Positions 12,375 through 24,189 of a stretch of 64,000 bases of DNA are shown piece by piece. Below the pieces are notes generated by a model. The model saw nothing but the letters and a program-made list of their open reading frames with translations. It was not told where the DNA came from and did no database searches. A program made the translations under genes and the position numbers. The DNA is from Hyperoodon ampullatus (lineage: Eukaryota; Chordata; Mammalia; Artiodactyla; Ziphiidae). Position 1 is the stretch's first letter. Each line of letters begins with the position of its first letter. The stretch is from positions 33,236,425 through 33,300,424 of the forward strand of contig OX457061.1 in NCBI GenBank assembly GCA_949752795.1, in the 5' to 3' direction.

Positions 12375-12445
12375 GTATGTTGATCCTTGGTCCTGTCACC
12401 AATTAGTTATGTGACTTTGGCAAGTTGCCCCAAGTTTCTGACTTT
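12375..12445 (+). repeat. MIR fragment (weak)
   Basis: The block tggtcctgtcaccaattagt followed by tatgtgactttggcaagttg fits the central part of a sense MIR. Confidence 0.5.
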
Positions 12446-12629
12446 CATAGGGGGTTGTAAAATTATTAAATTACATCCTTCAGCAATTAATTCATTAGTT
12501 CAACAAACATTTATTGCCTGCCAACTCCCCGCCAGTAACCATACCGGTCCTTTCCAACTCTTGCATGTTATGAGAACTCTGGTCCTGTGATTGTTACATT
12601 CTTATAGGATGTTGTTCTTAAAGGGACAA

Positions 12630-12812
12630 CCATTATTTAACATTTACTAGGAATCAGAAAGATGATTTTCTTTGCCCTTTGTACTAGCTCTGCAAAGTGC
12701 TAGTTCCATTTTACAGATGAGGGATTGAAGCCCAGAGAAGTTGAACGGTATTTGCAAGGTTACATTTCTTCTAAGAGGTAGCACTGGGTTAGAACTTACA
12801 TTCCACTGGTCA
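12630..12812 (-). repeat. MIR SINE, reverse
   Basis: A reverse MIR order: tagttccattttacagatga, then gaagcccagagaagttgaac, then a diverged caaggttaca block and a taagaggtagcactgggtta end. Confidence 0.72.
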
Positions 12813-13367
12813 TTTTGCTGAGGCTCACTTACTCCCTAAGACAACTAAACTTTCATGTCCATTCTTAGTATTTTCAAGTGTTCTAAGAAACTTGGGACAC
12901 AACTCTGTCTTCAGGTAAAAATGGAGATTGAGTTGCTCTCTCTGATTGATTTTGCTGCTTTCTCCTACCAGGGCAGATTCCTTCCCATACCTGAAAATGG
13001 AGCTGCATCCAGCCCCGTGAATGGGCAAATGGAGTAGCTGGCGGGCACCCTAGGGCATGGGCTCAGACTCTCCAAGATGATTTTACATCTGGGGAAGGGA
13101 GTGGTTGGGACGGCAGCTGAAGTTTGGGGTCTATCACAATTTCCGCTCCGCCTTGTGAGAATCATTTCACAAGTCATAAGGGTAAATCCCAAGGAAGTTA
13201 GTTTTGGGGCTGGGCTGTCACCCAAAGCACTGCACTTCCTAGAACTCTATTTGTGTTTATGTAGGAGATGTTGACAAGTTAATGGTTTTGAGTTCCAAAG
13301 AGAAGTCTTTAAAATGGTGGATTTCAGATGACAAAATATATATCAATCGGTTTAAATACAGGAATCA

Positions 13368-13584
13368 AGGGCTTCCCTGGTGGCTCAGTGATTGGGAGTC
13401 CGCCTGCTGATGCAGGGGACACGGGTTCGTGCCCCGGTCCGGGAGGATCCCACATGCCGTGGAGTGGCTGGGCCCATGAGCCATGGCCTCTGAGCCTGTG
13501 CGCCCAGAGCCTGTGCTCCACAACGGGAGAGGCCACAACAGTGAGAGGCCCGTGTACCGCAAACAAAAAAAAAAACAAAAAAAA
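13368..13584 (+). mobile_element. CHR-type SINE
   Basis: A full short-form CHR SINE from gggcttccctggtggctcag to an A-rich tail interrupted by C (13561-13584). It has a 10-bp TSD, acaggaatca, at 13358-13367 and 13585-13594. Confidence 0.95.
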
Positions 13585-13594
13585 ACAGGAATCA

Positions 13595-14754
13595 GAAATC
13601 ACTCTAGGTATTTTAAGAAGAATAAGGTTTAATATAAACAATTGTGTGCTTACTAAATAGTTGTAAGGGCTGAAGGAGCAGGCTCTAAGCTAGGTAAGAC
13701 AAAACTGATCCTCCAGAGGAGCTAGTATTTCTGAGGGTGCCACTGGTGCTAGGTAGACCTTGAGTGGGAGCCACCACCATAGCAGGAAACAGGAGAACGG
13801 CTGCCCAAAGCTGCAACCCAGGGACCAGGAAGTCAGATCAAGAAGCCAGCACTACCACCACTGTTTGTCAATACCCAGAACCCTGGAGAATAAACACTGC
13901 AACCTACTGCAAGAAAATTACAACTTTCCTAACAGTAGTGACAAACAGGGGCTGAAGAAATGACCCCTACTCACTTCTTTCTTTCAAATCATATGAGTGC
14001 ATCTAATTGGCTTTCCAACCTTTTTAAATATAAGAAGGGTAACATGAAGTTTGCAAGTATCTATTATGATGGGGGGAGGTAATTCTCTAAATAGATCCTT
14101 TTTCAGCACTACATAAAACTCCAAGTATAAAAGAACTTCCTCCAAAAAAAAAGCAAAGCAAAGCAAAACGAAACCACTTAGACATTCAAAGTTTACTCCT
14201 CTGAGAGTAGAAGTTATCCCAATAATGGAGTCACTCCTGTTCAGTATTTATGTTCTCTTTGTTCTTTTCAGGAAAGGCCAACCCAGGGCCCAGTGCCTTT
14301 CCCTGCTTAAGCTCTACCTAGATGACATCTAATACCACTTCAACCCAGTAGGAAATTTCTTGTCAAAGAAAGCTGAGTCCAGTGGGAAAAGTGGTATCAC
14401 TGTCACCTTGCTAGACCAGTAGATGGCAAGTGTGGTTTCAGTTTCACTTATGACAGGCTCTGAGGACCAGCTCTGTCCCAGGCCCTGAAACACTGTCAAG
14501 TAGGAGAGACAGTGCATTACATAAATGCTATGATGGCTGTAAGCCAGAGAGAGTGAAGGCACATGGCTAAACCTAGAACTTGGGGTGGATCAAATGGGAG
14601 GAACCAAAACTCACAACTGCTCTTTGTGCAGTCAATCTGCTCTAGTTGCCCACAGTCTACACCTTGAGACAGGAGTAAATTTTTCCTGGTGGCAATGGTT
14701 CTGAAGATCAAGGTGCTCTGCTAATGCCTTGTGGTGGGCAGCTTCTGCAATGGC
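13595..14754. other. No recognisable feature
   Basis: Unique-looking sequence. Short open frames only. No named repeat was recognised. Confidence 0.5.
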
Positions 14755-14965
14755 TCTCCATGACCCCCGCCTCCTGGTATTCATGCCTGTATAAAACCCT
14801 TCCCTAGACTTAGGGACTTGCTTCTAACAACTAGAATGTGGTAAACCTGATGGGATGCCACTGCTGAGATGAGGTTACAGTCCAAAATGTGAAATGTGCT
14901 GACACTGAGAAACCCTGGGCTGGAACTTGATCTTTCCTCCCTGGCTATGACCTTGGTTTCCCTGG
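14755..14965 (+). repeat. Possible MaLR-type LTR fragment
   Basis: The order gacttagggacttgcttcta, aactagaatgtgg, tgatgggatgcca resembles the middle of an old mammalian LTR-type repeat. It is a short non-coding fragment with no gene content, and the family is uncertain. Confidence 0.35.
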
Positions 14966-15708
14966 TGGACCAGATTCCAGATTCTCCCTCTGACTTTTCT
15001 ACCTTTAGCCACTTCTAGTGAAGCATCCGTCCCAACCAACACATGCTACCCAACTCCCAGTCCCAAGCACATGTATCATCCCCACTCAGCCTGGCCCCAG
15101 GAGAACATCTTCTCCAACCAGCGTTCTCAAACAGCACCCATTACTGATGGAAGCACATGCAGTCTCCTCTCTCTGCTTCTCCCAAACATCATCTCTCCGG
15201 GAACCTGAGAAGCACAAGGTGGTGGAAGGCTCAGCCCCATGAGTCAGTCCACCAAAAGTCAGTCCCTTGAGTAAAGGTCTGTTTTCAGTTAGCCCTCCAC
15301 ACGGCGGCCTCAATTGAGACCCATTGAGAACTGTGCTGATGGTTTCCGGCAAGGACAAATGTATTTTCCAGGAGAACACAATGTAGCCAGGCTTTCCGGA
15401 GAAACCAGAAAGACAAACATTAAAATGCAAAAGAAAAAAAAAAAAAAAAGAAACATTCAAAACAACGTTTCCTGTTTGTTAAAAGCAGAAAATTCATTGT
15501 TAACTTTGCCATTCCCTTTTATTTCTTCTGAAAGCATCAACTCTGAGAAGAACGACTTCTGCGGACACCCACACCAGTTGGTGGACTGAGACAATGGGTC
15601 TCTGGTGAGTAACCTGAGGGCAGGAAGGGAGTTAATGAGCCCAAACGGAAGACGCTGAAAGAAGGCTCTCCTTATTGTTACTGGGATCTATGCTTTGTTA
15701 TGAGACAT
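14966..15708. other. No recognisable feature
   Basis: Unique-looking sequence. A 17-bp A tract with flanking G lies at about 15429-15450. No SINE or L1 body sits in front of it. Confidence 0.5.
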
Positions 15709-15718
15709 CTTCCCAAAG

Positions 15719-16257
15719 TTTTTTTTTTTTTGGCTGTGTTGGGTCTTCGTTGCTGCACACGGGCTTTCTCTAGTTGCGGTGAGCGGAGGCTACTCTTCGT
15801 TGCGGTGCGCGGGCTTCTCATTGCGGTGGCTTCTCTCTCTCCTTTTTTTTTTTTTTGCTGTACGCGGGCCTCTCACTGTTGTGGCCTCTCCCGTTGCGGA
15901 GCACAGGCTCTGGACGCGCAGGCTCAGCAGCCATGGCTCACGGGCCCAGCCGCTCCGTGGCATGTGGGATCTTCCTGGACCGGGGCACGAACCCGTGTCC
16001 CCTGCATCGGCAGGCAGACTCCCAACCACTGCGCCACCAGGGAAGCCCGTGGTGGCTTCTCTTGCTGTGGAGCACGGGCTCTAGGTGCGTGCGGGCTCAG
16101 TAGTTGTGGCTCGCGGGCTCTAGAGCGCAGACTCAGTAGTTGTGGCGCACGGGCTTAATTGCTCCACGGCATGTGGGATCTTCCCAGACTAGGTCTCAAA
16201 CCCGTGTCCCCTGCATTGGCAGGCGGATTCTTAACCATTGCGCCAGCAGGGAAGTCC
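15719..16257 (-). mobile_element. CHR-1-type SINE split by a younger SINE
   Basis: A longer-form CHR SINE in antisense. Its 3' end is at 15719-15846 (poly-T, then ggctgtgttgggtcttcg) and its tRNA-like head ends at 16257. The two arms are separated by the insertion at 15847-16050. The outer TSD is cttcccaaag at 15709-15718 and cttcccaagg at 16258-16267 (9/10), so it is older than the inner copy. Confidence 0.9.
15847..16050 (-). mobile_element. CHR SINE nested in a CHR-1 SINE
   Basis: A complete short-form CHR SINE in antisense, with its poly-T at about 15852-15866 and its head end at 16050. It is flanked by a perfect 12-bp TSD, ggtggcttctct, at 15835-15846 and 16051-16062. The TSD consists of outer-SINE sequence, which proves the order of insertion. 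Confidence 0.93.
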
Positions 16258-16267
16258 CTTCCCAAGG

Positions 16268-16584
16268 GTTTTTAAAGGTTTTTAATGAGCTGCAGTCTTG
16301 TTTTTATTTTCCCTTCTTGAGAGGGAGACAAGCACTGTGTACCAGGGAAAGGTCTAACCTACACTCTGTGGTCACCTCATGGTTCTCTTCCACATCTGAG
16401 GTCTGCTCCTCATCACTGGCACCTTATCTGTCAAGCTCAGGGCCCAAGAAGCAGACCATAGAGAATGTTCCACTCAATGGCAAGCTCTGCACTGAAGCAG
16501 AAGCTCAGTCCCTGAGTCCATGCTCCTTTCCCCACCCTGGGATGGCAGAGAAGATACTGGAAGGTTCTTGTCACCTTTGTTTGG
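16268..16584. other. No recognisable feature
   Basis: Unique-looking sequence between the nested SINE pair and an L2 piece. Confidence 0.5.
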
Positions 16585-16820
16585 TTCATTCATTCTTTCA
16601 TTTAATAATCATGGCAAGTCTAACATATTGCAGGCTCCATACTAGATGGTGGAGGTTCAGAGGTGTCTCGGACACAGTTTCTAACCTCAGAAAGTTTATG
16701 GTTTGGGGGATGCACTGGGGGTATGGACGAGGAGGGGTGGACCAGGAGCAGTGACAGTGAAGGGGACAGAGTAGGGAGATCAGGATGGCCTTCTGGAGCA
16801 GGTGACACACAAATGGAGAT
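16585..16820 (-). repeat. L2 LINE fragment, reverse
   Basis: A reverse L2 3' end: tcattcattctttcatttaa, then a diverged centre, then gatggccttctggagcaggt, which corresponds to the reversed ggccttccctgag block. Confidence 0.6.
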
Positions 16821-16914
16821 ACTAGATTTCTTTCCCTTCCTTGCCTGTTCTTGAGCACTTGAAAAATTATGGCATGATTGCATTCTGACAACTTCTATTT
16901 AAAATACACATACA

Positions 16915-17103
16915 GGGGGTTCCCTGGTGGCGCAGTGGTTGGGAGTCTGCCTGCCAATGCAGGGGACACAAGTTCGTGCCCTGGTCTGGGAAGATCCCAT
17001 ACGCCACGGAGCGGCTGGGCCTGTGAACCATGGCTGCTGAGCCTGTGCGTCCGGAGCCTGTGCTCCGCAACGGGAGAGGCCCGCGTACCACACACACACA
17101 CAA
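16915..17103 (+). mobile_element. CHR SINE with internal deletion
   Basis: A short-form CHR SINE starting ggggttccctggtggcgcag. It lacks the block between the two gagaggcc repeats near its 3' end (about 16 bp, at 17078) and ends in (AC)n plus a short A tail. The 14-bp TSD, aaaatacacataca, lies at 16901-16914 and 17104-17117. Confidence 0.95.
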
Positions 17104-17139
17104 AAAATACACATACATGCTCAAATATACTCTTTCCTT

Positions 17140-17222
17140 AAAGACAGTTTTTTAAGAGCAGTTTTAGATTTACAACAAAATTGAGAAGAGGGGACAGAGA
17201 TTCTCAGATATACTATTAAACC
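17140..17222 (-). repeat. Old L1M fragment, reverse
   Basis: The block aagagcagttttagatttac followed by aacaaaattgagaag also occurs diverged at 35997-36050, where the longer L1M context is clear. Confidence 0.6.
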
Positions 17223-17224
17223 AA

Positions 17225-17590
17225 GCTGTCTCCATTCTGGGAATTTACAGCATAGAAAAAACACTAATACATAATGGCATGAATATACAGATGTTTTTTG
17301 CAGCACTGCTTAAACTGACAAAATACCGAGTAACTAATCATACATTCATCTCATGGGATATTTTGCAGCTATTTAAAGAGAAGAATAAAGAATAAAAAGA
17401 AGAATAAAGAATGAATGCAGCTCTACAAAACAGCTTGGAGGGTTAGTCTATGAGCCACTGTCGAATGTAAAAAGCAAGATAAGCAAAAGTGTGTGCAATA
17501 TGCTGCCTTGGTGGTAAAAAATGATAAAAATCTCATGTATGGTATATATGGATATCTAGAGAATTATATGTCTGCAGAGAAATCTTTGGG
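17225..17590 (+). repeat. Old L1M ORF2 C-terminal relic
   Basis: Landmarks of the ORF2 end of ancient L1s can be followed: ttgcagcactgcttaaactg, then catctcatgggatattttgc with agctatttaaag, then gtaaaaagcaagataagc. All frames are broken. Confidence 0.6.
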
Positions 17591-18539
17591 AGAATGCATA
17601 TTAGGTTGTGCTGGGTTTTTCTGTTTGTTTCACAAATCCATTCCCTACCTTCCCCAACCAGCTCTGTGCCCTGGACCCTGACCTTGATGGGCTGTATCTA
17701 TGGACCAGTGTACCCTTTGGCTTCTGGTTGGTTTGGTATGGGAAGTACCAGCAAAAGATGAGAAAAAGGGAGGAATGTGAGGTCAGGGTATATTCTCCTG
17801 GCTTCGTTTCTGTCAGTGGTGGTGGCTGCCACCCCTTTATTGAAGACCATTGTGCCTGGCGGGGGGCCTCTAGATGACCATTCTCTTTGTTTTATAATCT
17901 TTATTTTTGGCCCTTCAAGCCTAGAGGCCTATCTGCTCTTGCTTCACCAACTTTTGCTAGTTTTTCTTGACCCAGCTCACACCTTTAAAATTGTCCCTTT
18001 AATAAAATCTCCTTGAATAGTCTGTATGAGTGTGCCATCTGTTCCCTGCAAGGGCCCTGACTCATCTTGTTAACATGGGGTATCTGGGGGAAGGGATTAT
18101 AGACATGAGAGACAGTGATGGAGGGGAGAGGAGAGAGAGATGGGGAAGTCATGCCAGAAAGAAAAAGAGAAAAAACACACTTATGGAGTCAAGTAGTTTA
18201 TGTAAATCATGGGGACATATAGGACGAAGTTAAATAAAATAATAAAAAAGGAGAGGATTTAAAAAGCACTCCCCTGTCCCTACCCCTTCTCTCCAGCAGT
18301 GGCGCTATAAGAAGCCTTTCTCTCACTCACTCCTGTTTGCCCCCACTTTCCCTAAGCTCAGAATAGGAAGCTCAATGGGCTCCACTTCGTCGCTCTCATC
18401 CCAGGTGAATGGCCTGAAAGCGGCAAGGTCAACGTGAATACACACAGGACAGGGAAGGAAGACACAGCCCTGGACATGGGGAACCTCCTTGGATGCTCCA
18501 GCCACAGCAGGCTTTTGTCCTTTATTTTACACACTCAGC
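17591..18539. other. No recognisable feature
   Basis: Unique-looking sequence. No exon, promoter or named repeat could be supported. Confidence 0.5.
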
Positions 18540-18870
18540 GCTTTTCTCCCCACAGGCTTTATTCCTGCTGGTCCTTCTGCTTGGTCCTTCCAAAGTCCTG
18601 TTCATTATCTTTCCTCCCCCCAGAAGTTTCCCCAGAGCACCCTGTCCCTACTTTTCAGATGTTAATCACTTTTCCCATCTCTTCCCTTTTCCATAGATCT
18701 GTTATCCCTTTTTTCAACCGTAGGCCAATTTTTGGTCTGTTTCAGGCACTAAAATGGGAGCTCTTTAAAGGCAGGCACTGGGTGCAATGCTCATGCCTAA
18801 CTCTGGCACCTAGCCCAGGGCCAGGCACTCAGAAAGTATTCACTGATGGTGCGTTGAATCGAATTGATCT
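18540..18870 (+). repeat. L2 LINE 3' end
   Basis: The sense L2 end is readable: gggagctctttaaaggcagg, then ctggcacctagcccagggcc, then aggcactcagaaagtattca, and a ttgaatcgaatt tail matching the L2 TGAATGAA terminus. Confidence 0.72.
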
Positions 18871-18904
18871 GTAGAGATTTCTCAAGGGACTAGATCTCTA
18901 AGCT

Positions 18905-19030
18905 GAACCAGGCCACTTTGTTACCTTATGTATGATGACTTAGAGAGAGGAGAGGTAATTTGCTTGAAGTCTTGGAGCCAGCGTTAGCAGAGCTGGTCTG
19001 GAGCCCCTAGTCCAGCTCCTGTTTTGAGGA
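18905..19030 (-). repeat. MIR fragment, reverse
   Basis: The order gagaggtaatttgcttgaag, then tcttggagccagcgttagca, then gagctggtctggagccccta matches a reversed MIR in its accession-rich 5' half. Confidence 0.55.
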
Positions 19031-19565
19031 CACACACGGCCTCTCCTGGTTGGAACCCTCTCACTGCCTTCCTGCTCATGCTCTCAGCCTCGGGGGTCCC
19101 AGCTGGAGAGGTGAATGGCTACAAGCGGTTCTTCCTCTTGCCACGCTGAGCACTACCTGGCTTCTCATTTGGCTCAGACTTGCTCCTCTGTGCCCGACAA
19201 TCTCCACTCCAGGATGGCTGCCTGTTACCAGTCCCGCAGGGAGAGGCAGTGGAGGTGCCTGTCTCCTGGGCCCTGACATGTTATCCTTTCCAGAAATCTA
19301 GAGTGAAGCATGTGAGGTTGACACTCCTGTTTTATTTCAGGAGGGAGAGGGGCAATTCACCCTGCATGAATAACCAGAAAAGAAATGCTCAGGCCTCAGA
19401 AAATTTATATTCCTTCTAACCCAAGTCTTGTCGCAAATATCTCCCTAAAGAAATGATGGTCCTGGTGATTTATGGCCCAAAGCTGACTGCCATCCAAAAG
19501 GATTATTAGACACTCTGGGCCTAAAAAGTAAGTCATGTCATACATACATATACACAGATACACAT

Positions 19566-19608
19566 TCTTCCTCTCTCTCTCTGTCTCTCTCTCTTTCTCT
19601 CTTTCTCC
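19566..19608. repeat. (TC)n microsatellite
   Basis: An imperfect TC dinucleotide run of about 42 bp, interrupted by G and by TTT. Confidence 0.95.
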
Positions 19609-20627
19609 CAATAAAACCTAGACACAAGCTCCCTTATTAGGCTGCAGACTTGCCAGGGTCCATGATAACACGGTGGCATTAGAATTCATCTCACTGTCAC
19701 TTAAAAAGACTATCATTATGGGTGTCCTGATCCCCTGAACAAAAGTCATTCTGGGCTGTACTTTGAAAACCATGAAGAACTGTACAAATATGAGCTCTTA
19801 AGGTTAAGATAATTATCTAGGTAATTCAGAAGAGAAATTCTCTTGTCTCAATTGAATAATTCAAGGAAAAACATTTTGACTTGAATCGCCCAGATGATTA
19901 CTTGAGTTCTCCAACAACCATTGTTTGTATTGACACAACTTTTGAAATTTGGAAAGGAATTCTGCCACAAATGTGAAGTTGGAAGTTGGAAACTTCTTTT
20001 TCCTGGATGTGAGTTTTTGCAGTATCTTTTAATAATCCTTCAGACTCTTCAGACTGGCTTTCCTATGACCAGAGTTCTCAGGTTGGTTAGAAGTAAAACC
20101 CAGCACTTGTTAACCAACCCTGTTCCTCTTTACCTGAAGGAGAAATGAGCATAGGCACGCAATACCTTTTAACACATAAGGTGGTGCACACCTTTATTTA
20201 CTAGCTAGAAAAGAGAGTTATCTGCTGGGCAGTGTGACAAAATTGCATTGTGATTTCTGGTTCTACAAAGAGGAAGAGGGAACACAATTCCTCCCCAAGA
20301 ACTCTTTGGTTTGGCAGTTGGGATTGTTTGAGTTGTGATAAAGGCTAATATTTATCCAACCAGCTTCCCAAATCTGACCTGCTACTTGGAATCTGCTCAG
20401 TAGTGACCAATTGGTTATCTCAGAGCCCTGTTTGTTATCACAGCCAAGAACCCAGGCTGGTATGAAATACCAGTATATCATCCCTCCAGGACTGGATTGT
20501 TGAGTCATGTGGCAAGGCCTGAAGGGAGGTTTCCAGTTTAATTCATTCTAGTTCGTAGAACGATAATTTACAAAACAATGAAATCTAGGAGTTGACTGTG
20601 AGTTTAAAAACCAGTTAATGGTCCCAA
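19609..20627. other. No recognisable feature
   Basis: Unique-looking sequence of moderate A/T content. Nothing was recognised. Confidence 0.5.
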
Positions 20628-20720
20628 AATATAACAGATGAAGAATAAGATGCCCAGAGAGGATTAATGCCTTACTTGGGTCATGTGGCTGGTTAGTTGC
20701 AAAGTCAAACTAGAGTTGTC
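20628..20720 (-). repeat. MIR fragment, reverse
   Basis: The blocks acagatgaagaataagatgc and cttgggtcatgtggctggtt fit the reversed centre of a MIR. Confidence 0.6.
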
Positions 20721-20739
20721 TTGGCTAGTGTTAACATTA

Positions 20740-21025
20740 ATAAGAACTGTGTGCCAGGCACTGGGCACTTTGCATTGCAAGTAATAGAAGATCCACCTGC
20801 AAGTGGCTTCGTTTATAAAGGAAACACATTTACGTGCGGTCCCAGTAGGGCTGGCTTCAAGGTTTGATTCAGTGGCTCAAATGAGTAATTAGAGTGGAAC
20901 TTGGCTTCTCTCTCTTCTTTCTCAGCCCTCCTTCCTTAGCATTGGCTTTCTTCCAGGAAGACCCTTTCCCTTATGCTTGCAGAATCACTGACAGCAACTT
21001 GTGGGGCTGTAGACTCCAGGGTTCA
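20740..21025 (+). repeat. Unnamed interspersed repeat
   Basis: It contains tgcaagtaatagaagatcca, then gtagggctggcttcaagg, then gtggctcaaatgag, then a run of ctctctcttctttctcagcc. This is a familiar old mammalian repeat pattern, but I cannot assign it to a family. Confidence 0.45.
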
Positions 21026-21244
21026 AATTCAGTAGATAGTAGAATGTGTGCTTTGCATGTAGCTCCAGGATAAGTCTCCACTGGTCCCATTGGCCTGATT
21101 TGTTTTTGTGCCCATTGCTGAACCAGTCACTGTGACCAGCGGGATGGGATTTGTTGATTTATTTAAGTCAATCGGGCACCCTCCTGCGAATGGATTCAGA
21201 GCCAAATCCATCTACATCCACACAGCTTACTGTCCATTTTAACC

Positions 21245-21303
21245 TGACTACTATTTGGCTGTCTTCACTAATGTGACTACTGTTCCACTGTCTTCATCAA
21301 TGT
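21245..21303. repeat. Diverged 29-bp tandem duplication
   Basis: The block tgactact starts at 21245 and again at 21274, followed in both by an (g)ctgtcttca segment at matched spacing. Two diverged units. Confidence 0.7.
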
Positions 21304-21310
21304 AGTGATG

Positions 21311-22104
21311 AAGATAAAAATTGCAGTTTATTGTTCATTTCAGGAAATTCCTGCCTAGTCTTTATAAACAAACAAGCAAAACAAACACAATTTAAATAAA
21401 CATCAAACTTTGAATTCTCAATAAATAGCATCAAATGACTGTCAATTCTCTAAGACTCTTCGAAACTCTGCCTCAAAATACTTGATTGTCCACCAATCCC
21501 AAACTCTTATATCATGATCCTTATGTAATCCTAATCAAGCCTCCCCCACATTGAAAGCCTATCTTAAACCAGACTTCAGAATCTTATAAACATCGCAACT
21601 TTGCCCCTGTGATGTTAGTAAGACTCTCTCATGGTGGTATTCTCCCTTACCTTTGTAAGAATATACTCAGCTTTGTCTTATCCACTGTTTATTTTGGTGC
21701 TATTTCCAGGGAGTCAGCGTTCAGGATTCATTCCACTCAAAACACTTTACTAGGGAATTCAGGGTAGAGTTAAGAAGAGGGGAAGAGGGATGGATGATGG
21801 GGACAACCAACAAATGTTTACACATACTCCATGAGTGGGGCTACAGCCTTTACATCTTACATAGGTAAATGACTGAAGAAATGGAGTGGAGAGATCAGGC
21901 ATTTGGCATCGCTCATTTGGCATTTATTTTAGGGAAGGAAATGAATGAGAAGCCAGATGAGCAACAGGGTGATAGATGACAACATAGACTCAGCTGGGAA
22001 GATATGAATGCATGGTCTTCCCTACAGTGTGTCCCCACTGCCCCTCAAGAGCCTAAGGGATTTAAGACAATGTCTTTAACATTAGGAAGAGTCTGGGTTT
22101 ATTT
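21311..22104. other. No recognisable feature
   Basis: Unique-looking sequence. No gene or named repeat was recognised. Confidence 0.5.
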
Positions 22105-22285
22105 CGAGGCAGCAGGAAGAACACTGAGCTTGAAGTCAGAGACCCTGGGTTCCAGCTCTGGTTTCCTTCACTTACTAGTTGTATGGTCGTAGGTAGTCAT
22201 GGCACACTCCCTCTCTGAACCTAAGTGTCCTTCTTTGTAGAGTGAGAAAGGTAAAACTCATCCTATTTTATTTTGGAGATGGAAA
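22105..22285 (+). repeat. MIR SINE
   Basis: A sense MIR from gcaggaagaacactgagctt through gaccctgggttccagctctg and cttactagttgtatgg to ctctctgaacctaagtgtcc. Confidence 0.78.
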
Positions 22286-22544
22286 GTAGATAATAAACAT
22301 GAAAGGAAAATTTTAAATGCAGAAATATCATATAGATATTCTTACTCATTATTAATTTTGTTAGCCATCAACAAATTCTTACCCAGTTGCTACTGTAACC
22401 AATTTGGCTAAACTCTGGCAGGATTTAGAGTTTAGGCCACTAGGACAGAGAATATCTAATTGCCCCAAACCAGGTCCACAACCTTGGTGCTGCACAATTT
22501 CCCCATTTGTAAGGAACCAAATTTCTCCTGCTTTAATTCCCAGG

Positions 22545-22745
22545 TTGGTCAGTGGAAAGAGCACAGTACTTAGAGTCAGAGAAACAGGGTCTGAGATCTG
22601 ATATGACATTTACTGGGTATCTAGTTTTGGACAAGTTACTTAGCCTGTTGAAGACTTAACCTGTTTATATGTAAAATGTCTAAAAAGCAGCCAGTTCATA
22701 TGCTGTTGCAAGGATTGTATATGAGCAGACTTTCAATACAGGTTG
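22545..22745 (+). repeat. MIR SINE
   Basis: A sense MIR with gtggaaagagcacagtactt, agagtcagagaaacagggt, ttggacaagttacttagcct and gttgcaaggattgtatatga. Confidence 0.75.
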
Positions 22746-23217
22746 TCCAATTTGAATCTGATAGTTAAGTCATGTTCTGTGTGATGTTTTTGTGACAAAA
22801 TTACACTTTTGTGTTTGGACATCTTAGTGCACCAGTGACCCCAGAGAAAGGAAACACATGAGGGAGTGCCTCCGTGTCACCGTGAAGCTAATTGATTAGA
22901 GCAATGAGAATTTTTGTAATCCTAAGGATGAAACATCCGGTGACTATTTCAGGGATAATTACTATGTCTTATACTTGCAGGTATTCCTGGACAGGACATT
23001 TCCTGGTACTCTGGAATCCTCACAAAGTGGCAGAGGTTGGGATAGTTGCATTTCATGAGATAGTTTTACATAGCAAAGCATTTCACAATGGTATGTGTTT
23101 CTCCCTCCCACACAAAGAATCCTGGTGAAATGTCCCTTCCCTTCATGGTAGACCTTATTTTCCCTCAACGGACTGCTCAAGGATGCACATGAATTGTCTT
23201 GAATGTTTGCAGCAGTG
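22746..23217. other. No recognisable feature
   Basis: Unique-looking sequence. No named repeat was recognised. Confidence 0.5.
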
Positions 23218-23277
23218 TGGTTCTGTCTGTACAGTTAGCAGAAAGCATGGTTCTGTCTGTATGGCTAATGATTTGTG
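23218..23277. repeat. 30-bp tandem duplication
   Basis: Two units start tggttctgtctgta at 23218 and 23248 (period 30). They are diverged in their second halves. Confidence 0.8.
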
Positions 23278-24189
23278 TGGGTTATTTAATTAACGTGATA
23301 GTGTAGATTTTGTGGTAGAACAAAATGAAAATTGTATTCAGTATAAAAATTTAAGAATCATAGAGAAAAAATTCATTTTACTAAGGGTTCTGTGTTCTTC
23401 CCTTTAAGTGGAAGGAGAGAGGACCAGGAACACGGAGCCTTGGGGTTCTCTAGTTATCCTGGATCAGCTCAGCATATCTTGTGCATGGTGAAAGAAATTC
23501 TGGTGGTCACTGCTGGTCAAGTGTCAAGATGGGATAGCCCAATGGTCAACATAATGATGAAGGGGTTAAAACAGCATGGCACTGAGATACACAGGTTGGG
23601 AATGAAGGGAAAAAATGAGAGAGATGGAGAAAAGGAAATCATGTCTAAAGAAGATTTTGCTTTTTTGTTGTCGTATTCTTCCAAATCTTTGCATTGATTC
23701 CTTTGAGAAAACCTAGAGTGCAGGTCTGCATTAATTCTTAAGACTTTTAGAGTTTAAAGCTGTTACTGAATACAATTTCACATAGAAATTGGTCCATGTA
23801 AGGATACAACCCATGGGAGGGTTGTGATTATGAATTCTTAAGGGAGATCCTCCCCTCTACTTTCTACCAGAATATAAGATGTGCAGTTTTCTTTGCAGTC
23901 CTCTTTGAAGCCAAGTTGATGGAATGGAAGCCAAGTGGATGTCTAGCTCACCATTACAATGAGGGTGTAGACATCTGGAAGCCCAACTTCATGGATTTCT
24001 ATTAGACTCCTTAGAACCCTAGGCTTATCTTCTTTCATTCACTTACCATGAGGCAGCAAAATGATGTTCACATTCATCAGGCTTGGCAAATGCCTTTGAA
24101 GCGAAAGCTGGTTCCAGGGCTCTACCGGTCTTTCTGAGTTTCCACCTTTATTCAGTCCCTCATATGAATATTCCTTTATTTCTTAACAG
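23278..24189. other. No recognisable feature
   Basis: Unique-looking sequence up to the L1 relic. No gene or named repeat was recognised. Confidence 0.5.
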
